DNA of 64,000 nucleotides from Streptomyces venezuelae (GCF_008642275.1 NZ_CP029189.1:2154001-2218000), one strand, 5' to 3'; positions 42,856 to 53,482 are shown, counted from the stretch's first letter. Notes: generated by a model from the sequence alone, not told the origin. Numbers and translations: made by a program.

Positions 42856-45800
42856 AGACCGAGACGGTGCGGGCGGGGACGGTGAACTCTCCTGTCTTCG
42901 CGTCGTACGCGGACTGCTTGACGGTGGTGTCGGAGCCGGCTGCCTGGACCGGGTGGAGCCGGTAGGCGGTGCCGGCGAGGGCGGGGACCCGCTGTGCCTG
43001 TCCGGTGGGGGCCGCGTTGAAGACGACCACGAGGTCGCCCAGGGTCATGGTGATCACGCCCGGGGTCTCGTCCTTGCCCGAGAGGGGGAAGGCCAGCCGG
43101 GACTGGACCGCGCCGGTCGTGGTGAGGGCGAAGTCCGGCTCGGTGGTGCGGATCCTCAGCAGGTCGCGGTAGGCGGCCGAGGTGGCGCCGATGTCCGTGC
43201 AGGTGGGCGCCGGTCCCGTGAGCAGCGGCTTCGCATAGGGCCACTTCGCGGAGTTGTCGGCGGCCGGGGGCAGGCCGCGGCCGAAGCCGTTGCCGTCCCG
43301 GCAGTCCCAGTGGATGGCGTTGAACCAGTCGCCGCTGTCGTAGGAGTTGCGGTCCAGGGACTTGGAGCGCAGCAGGTCGGTGCCCGCCTGGGAGAGGGCC
43401 GGGCCCTGCGAGAGCGCGGCCGTGGCCATGGCCAGGACCTGCATGCGGGCCTGGTCGTGGGGGCTGGTGCCGGGCGCGAGCTTGTAGGTCAGGGCGTCGG
43501 CGAGGGATTCGTTGTCATGGGCGTCGGCGTAGGCGAGGGCGTCGCCGGGGGCGGCCGCGTAGCCGGCCGGGGCGCCGTTGTAGTCCACCTCGGAGCCCTG
43601 GACGCGGCGGCCGGTGGTGTCGGTGAAGGCGTACGAGGCGAGGTTGCCGGACAGCCCGACCTTGATCAGGTCCTGGGCGTGCAGGAGGCGGGCCTTCTGC
43701 TGTTCGGGGGTGCCGTTCGCGGGCGAGGCGTTCGGGGCGGTGAACAGGCCGGAGGCGAAGCCCTGGACGCGCGGGTCCTCGTCGAAGGGGCCGCCGCCGC
43801 GGACGGCGTCCCGGGCCCGGTCCGAGAAGGTGGCGATGCCGGTGCCGGCCATGTTCTTCTGCGTGGCCTGCACGAAGCGGGCGTCGTCGGCGATCTCGCC
43901 GAAGTTCCAGCCCTCCCCGTACAGCACGATCTTCTTGCCGTCGACGCCGTCCTTGGCGAGGGTGAGGCCGTCGAGAGCCGTGCGCACCGCCAGGATGTTG
44001 GCCTTGGGGTGGTGGCCCATCAGGTCGAAGCGGAAGCCGTCGACCTTGTACTCCTTCGCCCAGGTGACGATCGAGTCGACGACCAGGCGCCCCATCATGG
44101 CGTTCTCGGGGGCGGTGTTCGCACAGCAGGTGGAGGTGGCGACGCTGCCGTCGGCCAGCAGGCGCTGGTAGTAGCCGGGGACGATGCGGTCGAGGACCGA
44201 CTTGTCGGCCTGGCCCGCGGCGACGGTGTGGTTGTAGACGACGTCCATCACGGTGCGCAGCCCGGCCCCGTTCAGGGACTGGACCATCCTGCGGAACTCG
44301 ACGGTGCGGGCGGTGCCGTTCGGGTCGCTGGCGTAGCTGCCCTCGGGAACGGTGTAGTGCAGCGGGTCGTAGCCCCAGTTGTACGCGTCCTTCGCGGCCG
44401 CGGCGGCCACGCAGGCCTGCTGTTCCTGCGAGTCCGGGGCGTAGACCGTGAGGTCGCAGGCGGGCTCGGTGCGGTCGGCGGCCTTCTCCGGGATGGTGCC
44501 GATGTCGAAGGCCGGCAGCAGGTGGACGTACGAGGTGCCGGCGGCGGCCAGGTCGCGCAGGTGCCGCATGCCCGCCGAGGCGGTGTCGGTGAAGGCCAGG
44601 TACTGGCCGGGGTGGCTGGTGGTGCGGTCGGCGACGGAGAAGTCGCGGACGTGCAGTTCCTGGATCTGCGCGGAGGTGAAGGGGACGGGCGCGGGCTTGC
44701 GCAGGGTCTTCCAGCCGGGCGGGGCGAGCTTCGGGTCGGCCAGGTCCACGACCAGGCTGTGGACGGAGTCCGCGGTGAGGGCGGTGGAGTAGGGGTCGGT
44801 GACGAGGTTGCGGACCACCTGGCGGGTGCTCGGGGCCCAGACGGTCACGTCGAAGCGGTAGGGCTTGCCGGTCCAGGAGCGTTCTCCGCGCACCGACCAG
44901 ACACCGGTGGCGTCGTCGCGGCGCATGGCGACCTTGCGGCCGTCGAGTTCGAGGGAGACCTGCTGGGCGGTGGGCGCCCACACGGACAGGGTGGGACGGC
45001 CGTCCTTGAACACGGGGCCGAGGGCTGCGGTGGTCGCGTACAGGTCGTCGAGGACGCCGGCGAGCTGGACGCCGGTGGCGGCGAGGACCGCGCCGTTCGC
45101 GGCGCGGGCGCTCGCGACGAGCTGGCCGCGCAGGGCCTCGCGGACCCGGTCGCGGTCGCGCGGGTCGACGGGGTAGGCCCCGTACGAGGCCAGGTGCGGG
45201 AACTTCTGCTTCTGGGCGGCGGTCAGCTCGGTCCTGGCTCCCAGCCGCAGCCACTGGGCGTGGCCGGTCAGGGTGCCGTTCTCGGCCTTGACGGCACCTT
45301 CGCGGGAGGCGAGGAGCTGTACGGAGGCGGCGGTGGCGGGGGCGTTCCAGGCGAGGGTGTCACGGTCGATCCAGACGGCCTGGGACTTGGTGAGGTCCAG
45401 GGCGGCGGCGGATCCGGCGGGCTGCGGCAGGAGGTACTTCTCCTGGCCGCCCAGCATCCACACCTCGTGGCCGGTGGCCTTCAGGTCCAGGGACTGGTCG
45501 GTGGGGAGGTCCTTCTCGTCGCCCTTGTGGAGGATGTAGCTGAGGCTGGTGGCGCCGGGCGCGAGCGGGACCTCGTAGACCGCGCCGTAGGAGTCGGTGC
45601 GGGTGGGCGGGATCGGCTTGGACCAGTCGGTGGGGTTCGCGGCGCCGGTCCAGACGTGCAGGCCCCAGCCGTCGTAGGCGCCGTCGGGGCGCTGGTAGTG
45701 GAGTACGGCCTTGTTCTGGTCCTGCGGCGGGTAGGCGGGGCGGTCGGTGCGGGCGGGTTCCTTGCCCTGCTCCAACCAGATCTCGCCGGTCCTCGTCACG

Positions 45801-48211
45801 TCGATGGTGCGGTCGGCGGCGACGTCCTTGTTGCCGTCCTTGTCGATGACGAGGTAGCCGACGGAGGAGGCGCCGGGCTTGAGCCGGACGTACGCGAAGG
45901 CGCCGTAGGCGTCGCGGCCGGTGAAGTCGTGGCCGGCGGGCCAGGGCGTGGCTTCGCCCTCGGCGAGGTCGCCCCAGGCGTACAGCCGCCAGTTGGTGTA
46001 GTCGCCGTCGGGGCGGTTGTAGTGGACGACCGCGTGGTCCCGCTGGGTGGCGGTGGGGATCTCGGTGGGCGGGGCCTGGCCGGTGGCGGAGGAGGCGAGG
46101 GCGCTCGCGGTGCGGCCGGCGGAGTCGACGACGACGGCCTTGTAGCGCAGGGCGGTGCCGGCCGGGGTCCTCGCGTCGAGGTGCTGGGTGACCTTGTAGG
46201 GGGCGTGGTCGGCGGTGCCGAGGACCTGCCACTTCTCGTTGCCGGTCTGGGCGGCGAAGACGACGCGGTTCAGGCCGCCGCCGCTGACGTCGGCGGAGAG
46301 CTCGACGGTGCCGGAGGCGCCGGGGGCCGGGGCCCTGAGGGTCAGGGCGGGCTTGACGGCCGGCTTGGCGGCGGGGGTCACGGCCTGGAGGACGACGGAG
46401 CCGAGGGCCGGGACCGGGACGGTGAGCTTGCCGGCCGCCGAGGCGCGGATCAGTGCGGTGCCGCCGTACAGGGTGCGGTACTGGGTGCCGGCCGGGGCGT
46501 CGATCTCGACGGTGCGGGAGTCGGTGCCGTTGTTGGCGGCGACCAGGTACTCGGTGCGGGTCTTGGTGTCGGTGCGGGCGAAGGCGTAGACGGAGCCGTC
46601 GGTCAGACGTTCGCTCTGGACTCCGTCGCGCAGGGCGGGGTGCGCCTTCGTCAGCTTCGAGAGAGCACTGATCTGCCGGTAGAGCGGGTGTCCCGGATCG
46701 TAGGCATCGCTCGCGTGTGTGCGCGCCGTTCCGAGCTGGTCGTCGTCCAGGTAGTCGGCGACCTGCGTGGCGAACAGCGGCTGCCGGGCGTCCTTGTCGC
46801 CGCCGGCGCCCGTGAAGCCCTGCTCGTCACCGGAGTAGATCACCGGATTGCCCCGGGCGAAGAACATCAGCTCGTTGGCCAGCCGGTAGCGCTCCAGCAG
46901 CTCCTGCTCCCCGGCCCCCGGCCGGTCCTGCTTCAGGAAGGTGGCGAAGCGGCCCATGTCGTGATTGCCGAGGAAGGTCACCTGCTCGTAGGCGTTGGCC
47001 TTGCCGGAGGTGTACCGGTAGTCGTCGCCGAGGACGGTGGCCAGCCGGCCGGCCGCCGCGCCCTGGGAGGCGTACGCGCGGATCGCGTCCTGGAGCGGGA
47101 AGTCGAGGGTGGCGTCGAGCTTGCCGCGGGTCACGTAGGGGGAGGTGACGGCGGTGTCGGCGGAGTAGACCTCGCCGAACATGAAGAAGTCGTCCCGGCC
47201 CCGCTTGGCGGCGTAGGCGTCGAGAGCCGTCGCCCACTGCGTCCAGAACCCGGTGTCGACGTGCTTGACCGTGTCGATCCGGAAGCCGTCGATGTCGAAG
47301 TCCCGCACCCACTTCTCGTAGATCTTCTCCATCCCCTCGACGACCTCGGGACGCTCGGTCCACAGGTCGTCGAGACCGAAGAAGTCGCCCTGGTCGGAGG
47401 ACTCGCCGGCGAAGGTGGAGTCACCGCGGTTGTGGTACATCGTCGGGTCGTTGAGCCAGCCCGGCACCTTGAGGTTCTTCTTCGCGTCGGGCACGAACGG
47501 GGTCCTCGGGAAGGACTCCCCGTCCACCTTGGGGAACGTGGCCTTCCCCCCGGCGGCCGCTCTTGATTCGGAAACGGTCCTGTCGTCGAACGGCACGCCG
47601 TCCTTGGCGAGGTAGGGGAACGCCCCCTTCGACAGGTACGAGTACGACGCCTCCCGGTAGTCCACGACATCGGCGGTGTGGTTGGTGATGACGTCGAAGA
47701 AGACCTTCATCCCCTTCCCGTGCGCCTTGTCGATCAGCCGCTCCAGGTCCGCGTTGGTCCCGAAGTGCGGGTCGACCTGAGTGAAGTCGGTGATCCAGTA
47801 GCCGTGGTAGCCGGCGGAGACGTCGGCCCCCTTGCCCTGCACCGGCTGGTTCTTGAAGATCGGCGCCAGCCAGATGGCCGTGGTGCCGAGCCCCTTGATG
47901 TAGTCGAGCCGGTCGGTGAGCCCCTTGAGGTCACCGCCCTGGTAGAAGCCCTTGTCCGTGGGGTCGAGGCCGGTCTCCAGGCGCGAGCCGGTCAGTCCGC
48001 CCCGGTCGTTGCGCGGGTCGCCGTTCGCGAACCGGTCCGGAAGCACGAAATAGAACTGCTCCCGGGTCAGGTCGTGGCGGGCCGGTTCGGCCGCCAGTTT
48101 CGCGTCCGAGGGCGGGGCGGGCGGCGCGCTCGTCGCGGCCGCGGCGGGAAGGGCGGGCAGGAGCGTCACGGCCAGGGCGGCGGCGAGCACTCCTGCGGCA
48201 GGGCGTATCAA
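42842..48211 (-). CDS. Secreted bifunctional alpha-amylase/pullulanase
   Basis: This 1789-residue exported glycoside hydrolase is made of two GH13 enzymes. After a signal peptide (about 1-26) the first GH13 catalytic domain spans about 45-560 with nucleophile Asp313 (DIDGFRIDTVKHVD) and LGNHDMGRF. A spacer follows, then two pullulanase-associated carbohydrate-binding repeats (about 720-810 and 832-920, HYNRPDGDYTNW and HYQRPDGAYDGW). Last come a CBM48-like domain (about 1065-1160) and a pullulanase-type GH13 domain with nucleophile Asp1396 (KVDGFRFDLMGHHPK). It should cleave both alpha-1,4 and alpha-1,6 bonds outside the cell, feeding the MalEFG system. The start is TTG 48211, supported by AAGGAG 8 bases upstream. 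Its promoter is unclear: the amlA terminator lies between the two genes. Confidence 0.93.
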   Translation of the reverse strand: MIRPAAGVLAAALAVTLLPALPAAAATSAPPAPPSDAKLAAEPARHDLTREQFYFVLPDRFANGDPRNDRGGLTGSRLETGLDPTDKGFYQGGDLKGLTDRLDYIKGLGTTAIWLAPIFKNQPVQGKGADVSAGYHGYWITDFTQVDPHFGTNADLERLIDKAHGKGMKVFFDVITNHTADVVDYREASYSYLSKGAFPYLAKDGVPFDDRTVSESRAAAGGKATFPKVDGESFPRTPFVPDAKKNLKVPGWLNDPTMYHNRGDSTFAGESSDQGDFFGLDDLWTERPEVVEGMEKIYEKWVRDFDIDGFRIDTVKHVDTGFWTQWATALDAYAAKRGRDDFFMFGEVYSADTAVTSPYVTRGKLDATLDFPLQDAIRAYASQGAAAGRLATVLGDDYRYTSGKANAYEQVTFLGNHDMGRFATFLKQDRPGAGEQELLERYRLANELMFFARGNPVIYSGDEQGFTGAGGDKDARQPLFATQVADYLDDDQLGTARTHASDAYDPGHPLYRQISALSKLTKAHPALRDGVQSERLTDGSVYAFARTDTKTRTEYLVAANNGTDSRTVEIDAPAGTQYRTLYGGTALIRASAAGKLTVPVPALGSVVLQAVTPAAKPAVKPALTLRAPAPGASGTVELSADVSGGGLNRVVFAAQTGNEKWQVLGTADHAPYKVTQHLDARTPAGTALRYKAVVVDSAGRTASALASSATGQAPPTEIPTATQRDHAVVHYNRPDGDYTNWRLYAWGDLAEGEATPWPAGHDFTGRDAYGAFAYVRLKPGASSVGYLVIDKDGNKDVAADRTIDVTRTGEIWLEQGKEPARTDRPAYPPQDQNKAVLHYQRPDGAYDGWGLHVWTGAANPTDWSKPIPPTRTDSYGAVYEVPLAPGATSLSYILHKGDEKDLPTDQSLDLKATGHEVWMLGGQEKYLLPQPAGSAAALDLTKSQAVWIDRDTLAWNAPATAASVQLLASREGAVKAENGTLTGHAQWLRLGARTELTAAQKQKFPHLASYGAYPVDPRDRDRVREALRGQLVASARAANGAVLAATGVQLAGVLDDLYATTAALGPVFKDGRPTLSVWAPTAQQVSLELDGRKVAMRRDDATGVWSVRGERSWTGKPYRFDVTVWAPSTRQVVRNLVTDPYSTALTADSVHSLVVDLADPKLAPPGWKTLRKPAPVPFTSAQIQELHVRDFSVADRTTSHPGQYLAFTDTASAGMRHLRDLAAAGTSYVHLLPAFDIGTIPEKAADRTEPACDLTVYAPDSQEQQACVAAAAAKDAYNWGYDPLHYTVPEGSYASDPNGTARTVEFRRMVQSLNGAGLRTVMDVVYNHTVAAGQADKSVLDRIVPGYYQRLLADGSVATSTCCANTAPENAMMGRLVVDSIVTWAKEYKVDGFRFDLMGHHPKANILAVRTALDGLTLAKDGVDGKKIVLYGEGWNFGEIADDARFVQATQKNMAGTGIATFSDRARDAVRGGGPFDEDPRVQGFASGLFTAPNASPANGTPEQQKARLLHAQDLIKVGLSGNLASYAFTDTTGRRVQGSEVDYNGAPAGYAAAPGDALAYADAHDNESLADALTYKLAPGTSPHDQARMQVLAMATAALSQGPALSQAGTDLLRSKSLDRNSYDSGDWFNAIHWDCRDGNGFGRGLPPAADNSAKWPYAKPLLTGPAPTCTDIGATSAAYRDLLRIRTTEPDFALTTTGAVQSRLAFPLSGKDETPGVITMTLGDLVVVFNAAPTGQAQRVPALAGTAYRLHPVQAAGSDTTVKQSAYDAKTGEFTVPARTVSVFTRR

Positions 48212-48247
48212 GGCAGGTCTCCTTGTGTACGTGTCGCATGGTCGAGA

Positions 48248-48284
48248 GCCGCCCGGCGTGGCGGGGGGGATGGTGCCGGGCGGC
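48248..48284 (-). terminator. Terminator after amlA
   Basis: A 10-bp stem (GCCGCCCGGC and its complement) has a G-rich 17-base loop. It lies between amlA and the pullulanase gene on the minus strand. Confidence 0.6.
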
Positions 48285-48314
48285 CCTGGTCTGTGGAACG
48301 GCAGCGGCGGCGGC

Positions 48315-50027
48315 TCAGCTGCGCCAGGTGTCGGACAGCGTGACCCTGCCGCTCGCGGGGACGGTGGCGGTGCGGTTGGCTCCGCTCTCCCAGGTGACGT
48401 TGCCGGCGGCGTCCTTGCGGAGGTACTTGTACGAGAACGCGGTCCCGGCCGGGAGCGTCACGTCGAGTTTCCAGACCGGGTAGGCGGCCGGGTCGAGCTT
48501 CAGGGCGCTGCCGGTGTTCCAGGTGCCGAGTTCGGCGCGGTCACCGGTGACGTAGATGTTCTGCCCGGGAACGGTGGTGGCGTTGACGCCGAAAGCGGCC
48601 CCGGCGGACCCCGCCGGGGTACCGGAGCAGGTGCGGGCTCCGCCGTGCAGGGCGAGAGCCGTCCCGGCGGCGACGGTGGCGGTGAACTGCCCGCCCGGGC
48701 CGACGGTCACCGTCCGCCCGCTCTGCACGTCGCAGTAGTCTCCGCCCGGCAGCGAGGTCTGGAAGGTCCGGGTCAGGGCGGAGCCCTCGTGGTTGATCAC
48801 CACGTACGCCTTGGTGCCGCGCCCGAAGGCGATCTGGTCGCCGCCGTTGTCCCACCAGTTGCCGACGGCCTGGCCCCGGGCGGCGTTGCGGAAGCCGACC
48901 ATGGAGGAGATCTCCCGCCAGGCGTGCTGGCACTTCCAGCCGTCGGAGTAACAGGCGTTCACCGTGCCCCCGGCCGGCGGGCCGGCGTCCTTGTCGCTCC
49001 ATTCGTAGCCGGAGTGCACGTCGGGCGAACCGTACGGCCAGGCCAGGGTGAAGACGCTGGCGAGCGTGTAAGCGGACCCGTCCTTGTAGCTGAGCGTGTC
49101 GCCGCCCCGCTCGGTGTCGTGGTTGTCGACGAAGACCCCGGCCTGGCCGCTGGGCATGTACCCCCAGGCCTCGCCGAAGTTCTTCAGGTACGCCAGGTTC
49201 TCGCTCTGGAAGACCCGCTTGAGGTCCCGGGCGTACCGGAACTCCTGCACGTCCCCGTTCCCCAGGTACTCGCTCGGCGACACGGCCTCTCCGGCCCCGT
49301 GGATCGCCTCCTGCTTCCAGTACACGCCCGGCTTGGTCAGCCGGGACTTGATGTTGGCGAGGTCGGCTGCGGGCATGTGCTTGGCGGCGTCGATCCGCAG
49401 GCCGTCCACACCGAGCGACAGCAGGTCGTTCAGGTACCCGGCGATGCGCCCGCGCACGTAGTCCTCACCGGTGTCCAGGTCGGCGAGCTGCACGAGCTCG
49501 CAGTTCTGGACGTTGCCCCGGTCCTGGTAGTTCGAGATCGAGGCCCGGCAGTCGTCCATGTCGGCGCCCGAGTAGAGCCCCGGATAGCTGTACTTCGTGT
49601 ACGAGGACCCGCCGGTGCCGGTGAAAGTGGCGCCCGCGTCCGCCGGTCCGGCCATGTGATTGACGACGGAGTCGACGACGACCTTGACCCCGGCGGCGTG
49701 GCAGGTGTCGATCATGGACTTGAAGGCGGCCCGGTCCCCCAGCCGACCGGCGATCTTGTAACTGACGGGCTGGTACGAGGTCCACCACTGCCCGCCCTGC
49801 ACGTGCTCCTGCGGCGGCGACACCTGCACGTACCCGTACCCGGCGGGCCCGAGGGAGTCGGTGCAGGCCTTGGCGACGGAGTCGAAGCGCCACTCGAACA
49901 GGACGGCGGTGACGTCCTTCTCGCCGGGGGGAGCGGCGGCGGCCTGTGGCCCGAGGCCCGTGAGGGTGGCGGCGGCAAGTGCGGTGGTGGCGCAAAAAGT
50001 TGCAGCTCTGACGGCTCTGGCAGGCAT
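48315..50027 (-). CDS. amlA: Secreted alpha-amylase with C-terminal starch-binding domain
   Basis: This 570-residue GH13 endo-amylase has a signal peptide (about 1-31). Its catalytic domain shows the streptomycete type: [46 protein letters not shown] (Asp213) and [11 protein letters not shown]. It ends in a C-terminal CBM20 domain (about 470-570). The final WRS of the mature protein is typical. ATG 50027 has a GGAGG site. A CTTGC/GCAAG-type repeat 63 bases upstream suggests MalR control, as for amylases of other streptomycetes. Confidence 0.95.
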   Translation of the reverse strand: MPARAVRAATFCATTALAAATLTGLGPQAAAAPPGEKDVTAVLFEWRFDSVAKACTDSLGPAGYGYVQVSPPQEHVQGGQWWTSYQPVSYKIAGRLGDRAAFKSMIDTCHAAGVKVVVDSVVNHMAGPADAGATFTGTGGSSYTKYSYPGLYSGADMDDCRASISNYQDRGNVQNCELVQLADLDTGEDYVRGRIAGYLNDLLSLGVDGLRIDAAKHMPAADLANIKSRLTKPGVYWKQEAIHGAGEAVSPSEYLGNGDVQEFRYARDLKRVFQSENLAYLKNFGEAWGYMPSGQAGVFVDNHDTERGGDTLSYKDGSAYTLASVFTLAWPYGSPDVHSGYEWSDKDAGPPAGGTVNACYSDGWKCQHAWREISSMVGFRNAARGQAVGNWWDNGGDQIAFGRGTKAYVVINHEGSALTRTFQTSLPGGDYCDVQSGRTVTVGPGGQFTATVAAGTALALHGGARTCSGTPAGSAGAAFGVNATTVPGQNIYVTGDRAELGTWNTGSALKLDPAAYPVWKLDVTLPAGTAFSYKYLRKDAAGNVTWESGANRTATVPASGRVTLSDTWRS

Positions 50028-50089
50028 GCGGGGGGCCTCCTGGCGGAAGAGGTGGGGATTGGAGCGACCGTAGGGGGCAGGTAGAAGGC

Positions 50090-50117
50090 CTGCAAGAGTT
50101 TGCGCAAGAGATTGCAG
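50090..50117 (-). promoter_or_regulatory. MalR-type operator upstream of amlA
   Basis: The site has CTGCAA and TTGCAG at its ends and the palindrome TTGCGCAA in the middle. On the minus strand its core CTTGCGCAAACT matches the malE site at 58520-58540. Such repeats are known upstream of Streptomyces amylase and malE genes as MalR/Reg1 targets. Confidence 0.75.
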
Positions 50118-50436
50118 AATTGTTTCCGAGGCGTGTCCTGTCGGCCGGGAGCCCCGGACTCCGGCCCCGGAGCGCCGAGTTCACCGCCGGGACCGCCCGC
50201 CTGCCGCGCCGCGTACGGTTCCGTCCCGGCCCGGCCCGCCGGAGGGGAAAAGGCCGGTCACACCGGGTGGATATGCTTAAACCGGCGACAATAGCTCGAT
50301 CCCAATTCCTGCCCAATCACTGCCCAGATGGGCCCAACGAGCGCTTCTCGAACCCGAGCGGCGCGCTGCGGCCATGCCCCGCGAGCAGCGCTGTATGCCT
50401 TCAAGGACACACGGCGTCGGCGGAAGGCTGAAGACG
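50118..50436. other. 319-bp divergent intergenic region between amlA and the multicopper oxidase
   Basis: No coding sequence is supported here. GACAAT at 50286-50291 is a possible -10 for the oxidase gene, and two TGCCCA-type repeats lie at about 50310-50330. No copper-responsive operator is recognised. Confidence 0.35.
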
Positions 50437-52383
50437 ATGGTCGAGCGCAGGAACTTCCTCATGGCCGGCGCCGTCGGGGGTGCGGCCGTGCTCGCGGGAA
50501 GCGCTCAGGGAGCACGGGCGTACGCGGATCCCGGCCCCGGCCGTCATCACGGCCACGAACCAGCGCCCTCGGACGCTCCGATCCCGCGGACGCCTCCGCT
50601 GGAGAAGTACGTCGACCCGCTCCCCACGCCGGAGACGGCCGTCCCGGACACCTCTGCCTACCCGGGGGCCGACTACTACGAGATCACGATGCGGCCGGGG
50701 ACCTGGCAGTTCCACCGGGACCTCGGTCCGGCCGACGTGTGGGGCTACTGGGCCAGGAACCCGCGGGACCGGCACGAGCCGATCGGCATGGGTTATCTCG
50801 GGCCGACCATCAGCGTGGTCAAGGACCAGCCGACGGTCGTCAAGTACCGCAACAAGCTGCCGACCACGCACCTCTTCCAGTTCGTGATCGACGCGATCCG
50901 CAGCGGCGACCCCCAGCTCGCCCCGATCGCCCCGCCTCCGTACAAGAGCGAGCCGCCCTTCCCCGAAGACGTCAACGTGTGGAACGTCGTGCACCAGCAC
51001 GGCGGTTTCACCCCGCCCCAGTCCGACGGCATGCCGCTGCACTCGTTCAGCCCGGACGGCATCCACGCCGAGTCGTACACGACCCTGGAGCCGGACCGCG
51101 TCAAGCGCAACGAGGCGATCTGCGCGTACACGAACCACGAACGCTCGTCCATGCTCTGGTACCACGACCACGGCATGGGGATGACCAGCGTCAACGTCTA
51201 CGCGGGCCTGGCCGGCCTGTACCTCATCCGCGACCCCGCCGACGAGCGGCTCGGGCTGCCGCAGGGCGAGTTCGAGGTCCCCCTCGTCCTGCAGGACCGG
51301 ACCTTCCACCCGGACGGCAGGCTCGCCTACACCATGACCCAGCAGGAGGGCGAGGACACCCCGGTCGTCAACGGCAAGGCCTACCCCTTCCTGGCCGTCG
51401 AGCCGCGGCGCTACCGGCTGCGGATCCTCAACGCCTCGAACGAGCGCTTCTGGCGGCTGAGGATCGACCCGCCCCGGGACGTGGTGCTCCAGCCCAGCCT
51501 TCCGTTCTGGCTGATCGGCACCGACGGCGGCTTCCGCGCCCCGCTGCAGATGCTGAACTTCCTGATCGGCCCCGCCGAACGCTACGACCTGATCGTCGAC
51601 TTCAGCGGGATGCCCATGGGCTCGAAGTTCACGCTGACGAACTACCACGCACCGGTGCACTACCCCGGCGTGCCCGGCCTGGGACCGGAGATCTCCGAGG
51701 TCATGCAGTTCCAGGTCACCAAGCCCCTGTCCGGCGTGGACAGGACGACACCGCCCAAGCAGCTGAAGCTGCCCGCCGTCGTGCCCGTCCAGCCGGAACC
51801 GGGGATCCGACGCCGGGAATGGGTGCTGTACCAGCACAAGCTCTTCAGCACCATGACGTTCAACGCGGTGCCCTTCATGGAGCCGTCCCAGGACCTCGTC
51901 ACGGCGGGCACGAGGGAGATCTGGGAGTACGTCAATCCCAACCACGACGCCCACCCGATGCACGTCCACCTCGTCAACTTCCAGGTGCTGAACAGGCAGC
52001 CCATCGACGCGGCCGCCTACCAGGCGGACTACGAGAAGTGGATCGACGGTGGCCGCAAGGCCGCCGACAAGCCGGTGCTGGCGAACTACTTCACCGGCCC
52101 GCCGATCCCGCCGGACCCGGACGAGGCCCGGTCCTACAAGGACACCTTCAAGTCCTATCCGGAGACCGTGACCAGGATCATCACCGACGTCTGGAACCCG
52201 CCCACGGAGCCGATCGCGGGCATCGCGAACAGCGGGACCGAGCTCCCCGCGACGTACGTCCACCACTGCCACCTGCTGGAACACGAGGACGACGACCTGA
52301 TGCGCCCGTTCACGATCGTCGACCCCGGCGCCCCCCTGCCCGTCGACCAGGACGGCGGGCACGGCGGAGGCCACGGCCACTGA
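50437..52383 (+). CDS. Tat-exported multicopper oxidase
   Basis: This 648-residue laccase-like enzyme has an N-terminal twin-arginine signal (ERRNFLMAGAVGGAAVLAGS). All copper motifs are present: HQHGG and WYHDHGMG in the first half, then HPMHVHLVNF and HHCHLLEHEDDDLM near the end, whose Cys and Met serve the type 1 site. The tail is His/Gly-rich (GGHGGGHGH). The length and motifs resemble bilirubin oxidase/CotA/phenoxazinone synthase-like enzymes, which oxidise phenols. ATG 50437 follows GGAAGG. Its link to the surrounding starch genes is positional only. Confidence 0.93.
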   Translation: MVERRNFLMAGAVGGAAVLAGSAQGARAYADPGPGRHHGHEPAPSDAPIPRTPPLEKYVDPLPTPETAVPDTSAYPGADYYEITMRPGTWQFHRDLGPADVWGYWARNPRDRHEPIGMGYLGPTISVVKDQPTVVKYRNKLPTTHLFQFVIDAIRSGDPQLAPIAPPPYKSEPPFPEDVNVWNVVHQHGGFTPPQSDGMPLHSFSPDGIHAESYTTLEPDRVKRNEAICAYTNHERSSMLWYHDHGMGMTSVNVYAGLAGLYLIRDPADERLGLPQGEFEVPLVLQDRTFHPDGRLAYTMTQQEGEDTPVVNGKAYPFLAVEPRRYRLRILNASNERFWRLRIDPPRDVVLQPSLPFWLIGTDGGFRAPLQMLNFLIGPAERYDLIVDFSGMPMGSKFTLTNYHAPVHYPGVPGLGPEISEVMQFQVTKPLSGVDRTTPPKQLKLPAVVPVQPEPGIRRREWVLYQHKLFSTMTFNAVPFMEPSQDLVTAGTREIWEYVNPNHDAHPMHVHLVNFQVLNRQPIDAAAYQADYEKWIDGGRKAADKPVLANYFTGPPIPPDPDEARSYKDTFKSYPETVTRIITDVWNPPTEPIAGIANSGTELPATYVHHCHLLEHEDDDLMRPFTIVDPGAPLPVDQDGGHGGGHGH

Positions 52384-52439
52384 CGGCACCGCTCCCGCCC
52401 TCCCCTGCCCGACCGTCCCCCGCGGCCGCGAAAACAAGA

Positions 52440-52470
52440 GGCGGGGGCGGGCTGTCGCCCACCCCCGCCC
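52440..52470. terminator. Terminator between the oxidase and lacI genes
   Basis: An 11-bp GC stem with one mismatch lies between convergent genes, preceded by an A-rich tract. Confidence 0.65.
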
Positions 52471-52480
52471 CCGGAAAGGG

Positions 52481-53482
52481 CTACGGCACCTGGGCCGTGG
52501 AGCCCCGGACCACCAGCTCCGGCTGGAAGACGTACTCCGTGCGCTGGACCGGGGTGCCCGACACCGCCTCCAGGAGGGCGCCCACCGCCGCCGTCGCCAT
52601 CGCGCGTACCGGCTGGCGGACCGTCGTCAGCGGCGGGTCCGTGAACGGGATCAGCGGCGAGTCGTCGAAGCCGACCACCGACACGTCCTGCGGCACGCGC
52701 AGCCCGCGCTCGCGCGCCGCCCTGATGACGCCGAGCGCCATCGGGTCACTGCCGCACACGATGCCCGTGCAGCCGCGGTCCAGCAGGGCCATGCCGGCCG
52801 CGTGTCCGCCCTCGACCGTGAAGAGGGTGCGCTGGATCCGCCCCTCGGCCTCCGCGTCCGGCACGACGGACCGGAAGCCCTGCTCCTTGCGGGCCGAGGG
52901 CACGTACCGGGTCGGCCCGATGGCCAGCCCGATCCGTTCGTGCCCGAGGTCCTGCAGATGCCGTACGGCCATCTCGGCGGCCGCCCGGTCGTCCGGGGAG
53001 ATGAAGGGGGCGTTCACGTGCTCGTTGAAGCCGTTGATCATCACGAACGGCAGCCCGCGGGAGGCGAGGCGCTGGTAGCGCGCCGGGTCGGCGTGGGCGT
53101 CGGCGTGCAGGCCGGACAGGAAGACGATGCCGGTGACCCCCCGCTCCTCCAGCTGCTCGACCAGCTCGTCCTCGGTGGCCCCGCCGGGTGTCTGCGTGCA
53201 CAGCACCGGCGTGTACCCGTGCCCGGCCAGGGCCTGCTCGATGACCTGCGCGAACGCAGGGAAGATCGGGTTGGTGAGCTCCGGGATCAGCAGGCCGACG
53301 AGGCCGTTGCTGCGGCGTTTGAGCCGCACGGGCCGCTCGTAGCCGAGCAGGTCCATCGCGGCCAGCACCTTGTGCCGGGTGCCGGCCGCGACGCCCGCCT
53401 TGCCGTTGAGCACGCGGCTGACCGTCGCCTCGCTGACCTGGGCCTGCGCGGCGATGTCCGTCAGCCGGAGGGCGGAGGTCAC
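52481..53482 (-). CDS. LacI-family regulator, paralogue of MalR
   Basis: This 333-residue protein has a LacI HTH and hinge helix (LTDIAAQAQVSEATVSRVLNGKAGVAAGTR) and a periplasmic-binding-type effector domain (LVGLLIPELTNPIFPAF, VVGFDDSPLIPFTDPPLTTVRQP). It is very similar along its length to the MalR encoded at 60628. It is the last gene of the malEFG-aglA operon: its GTG overlaps the aglA stop (GTGA). Its HTH differs from MalR at few positions (QVSEATVS versus GVSEATVS), so it may recognise the same or a related operator. An unusual point is that S. coelicolor-type loci usually show one LacI regulator here. Confidence 0.9.
   Translation of the reverse strand: MTSALRLTDIAAQAQVSEATVSRVLNGKAGVAAGTRHKVLAAMDLLGYERPVRLKRRSNGLVGLLIPELTNPIFPAFAQVIEQALAGHGYTPVLCTQTPGGATEDELVEQLEERGVTGIVFLSGLHADAHADPARYQRLASRGLPFVMINGFNEHVNAPFISPDDRAAAEMAVRHLQDLGHERIGLAIGPTRYVPSARKEQGFRSVVPDAEAEGRIQRTLFTVEGGHAAGMALLDRGCTGIVCGSDPMALGVIRAARERGLRVPQDVSVVGFDDSPLIPFTDPPLTTVRQPVRAMATAAVGALLEAVSGTPVQRTEYVFQPELVVRGSTAQVP

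Noticed and set aside
42953..47566. 1537-residue open frame on the plus strand opposite the pullulanase gene
   Set aside because: It is the mirror of a long high-GC gene. Its product is a Gly/Val/Arg-rich string with no domain, while the minus strand has full GH13 motifs.
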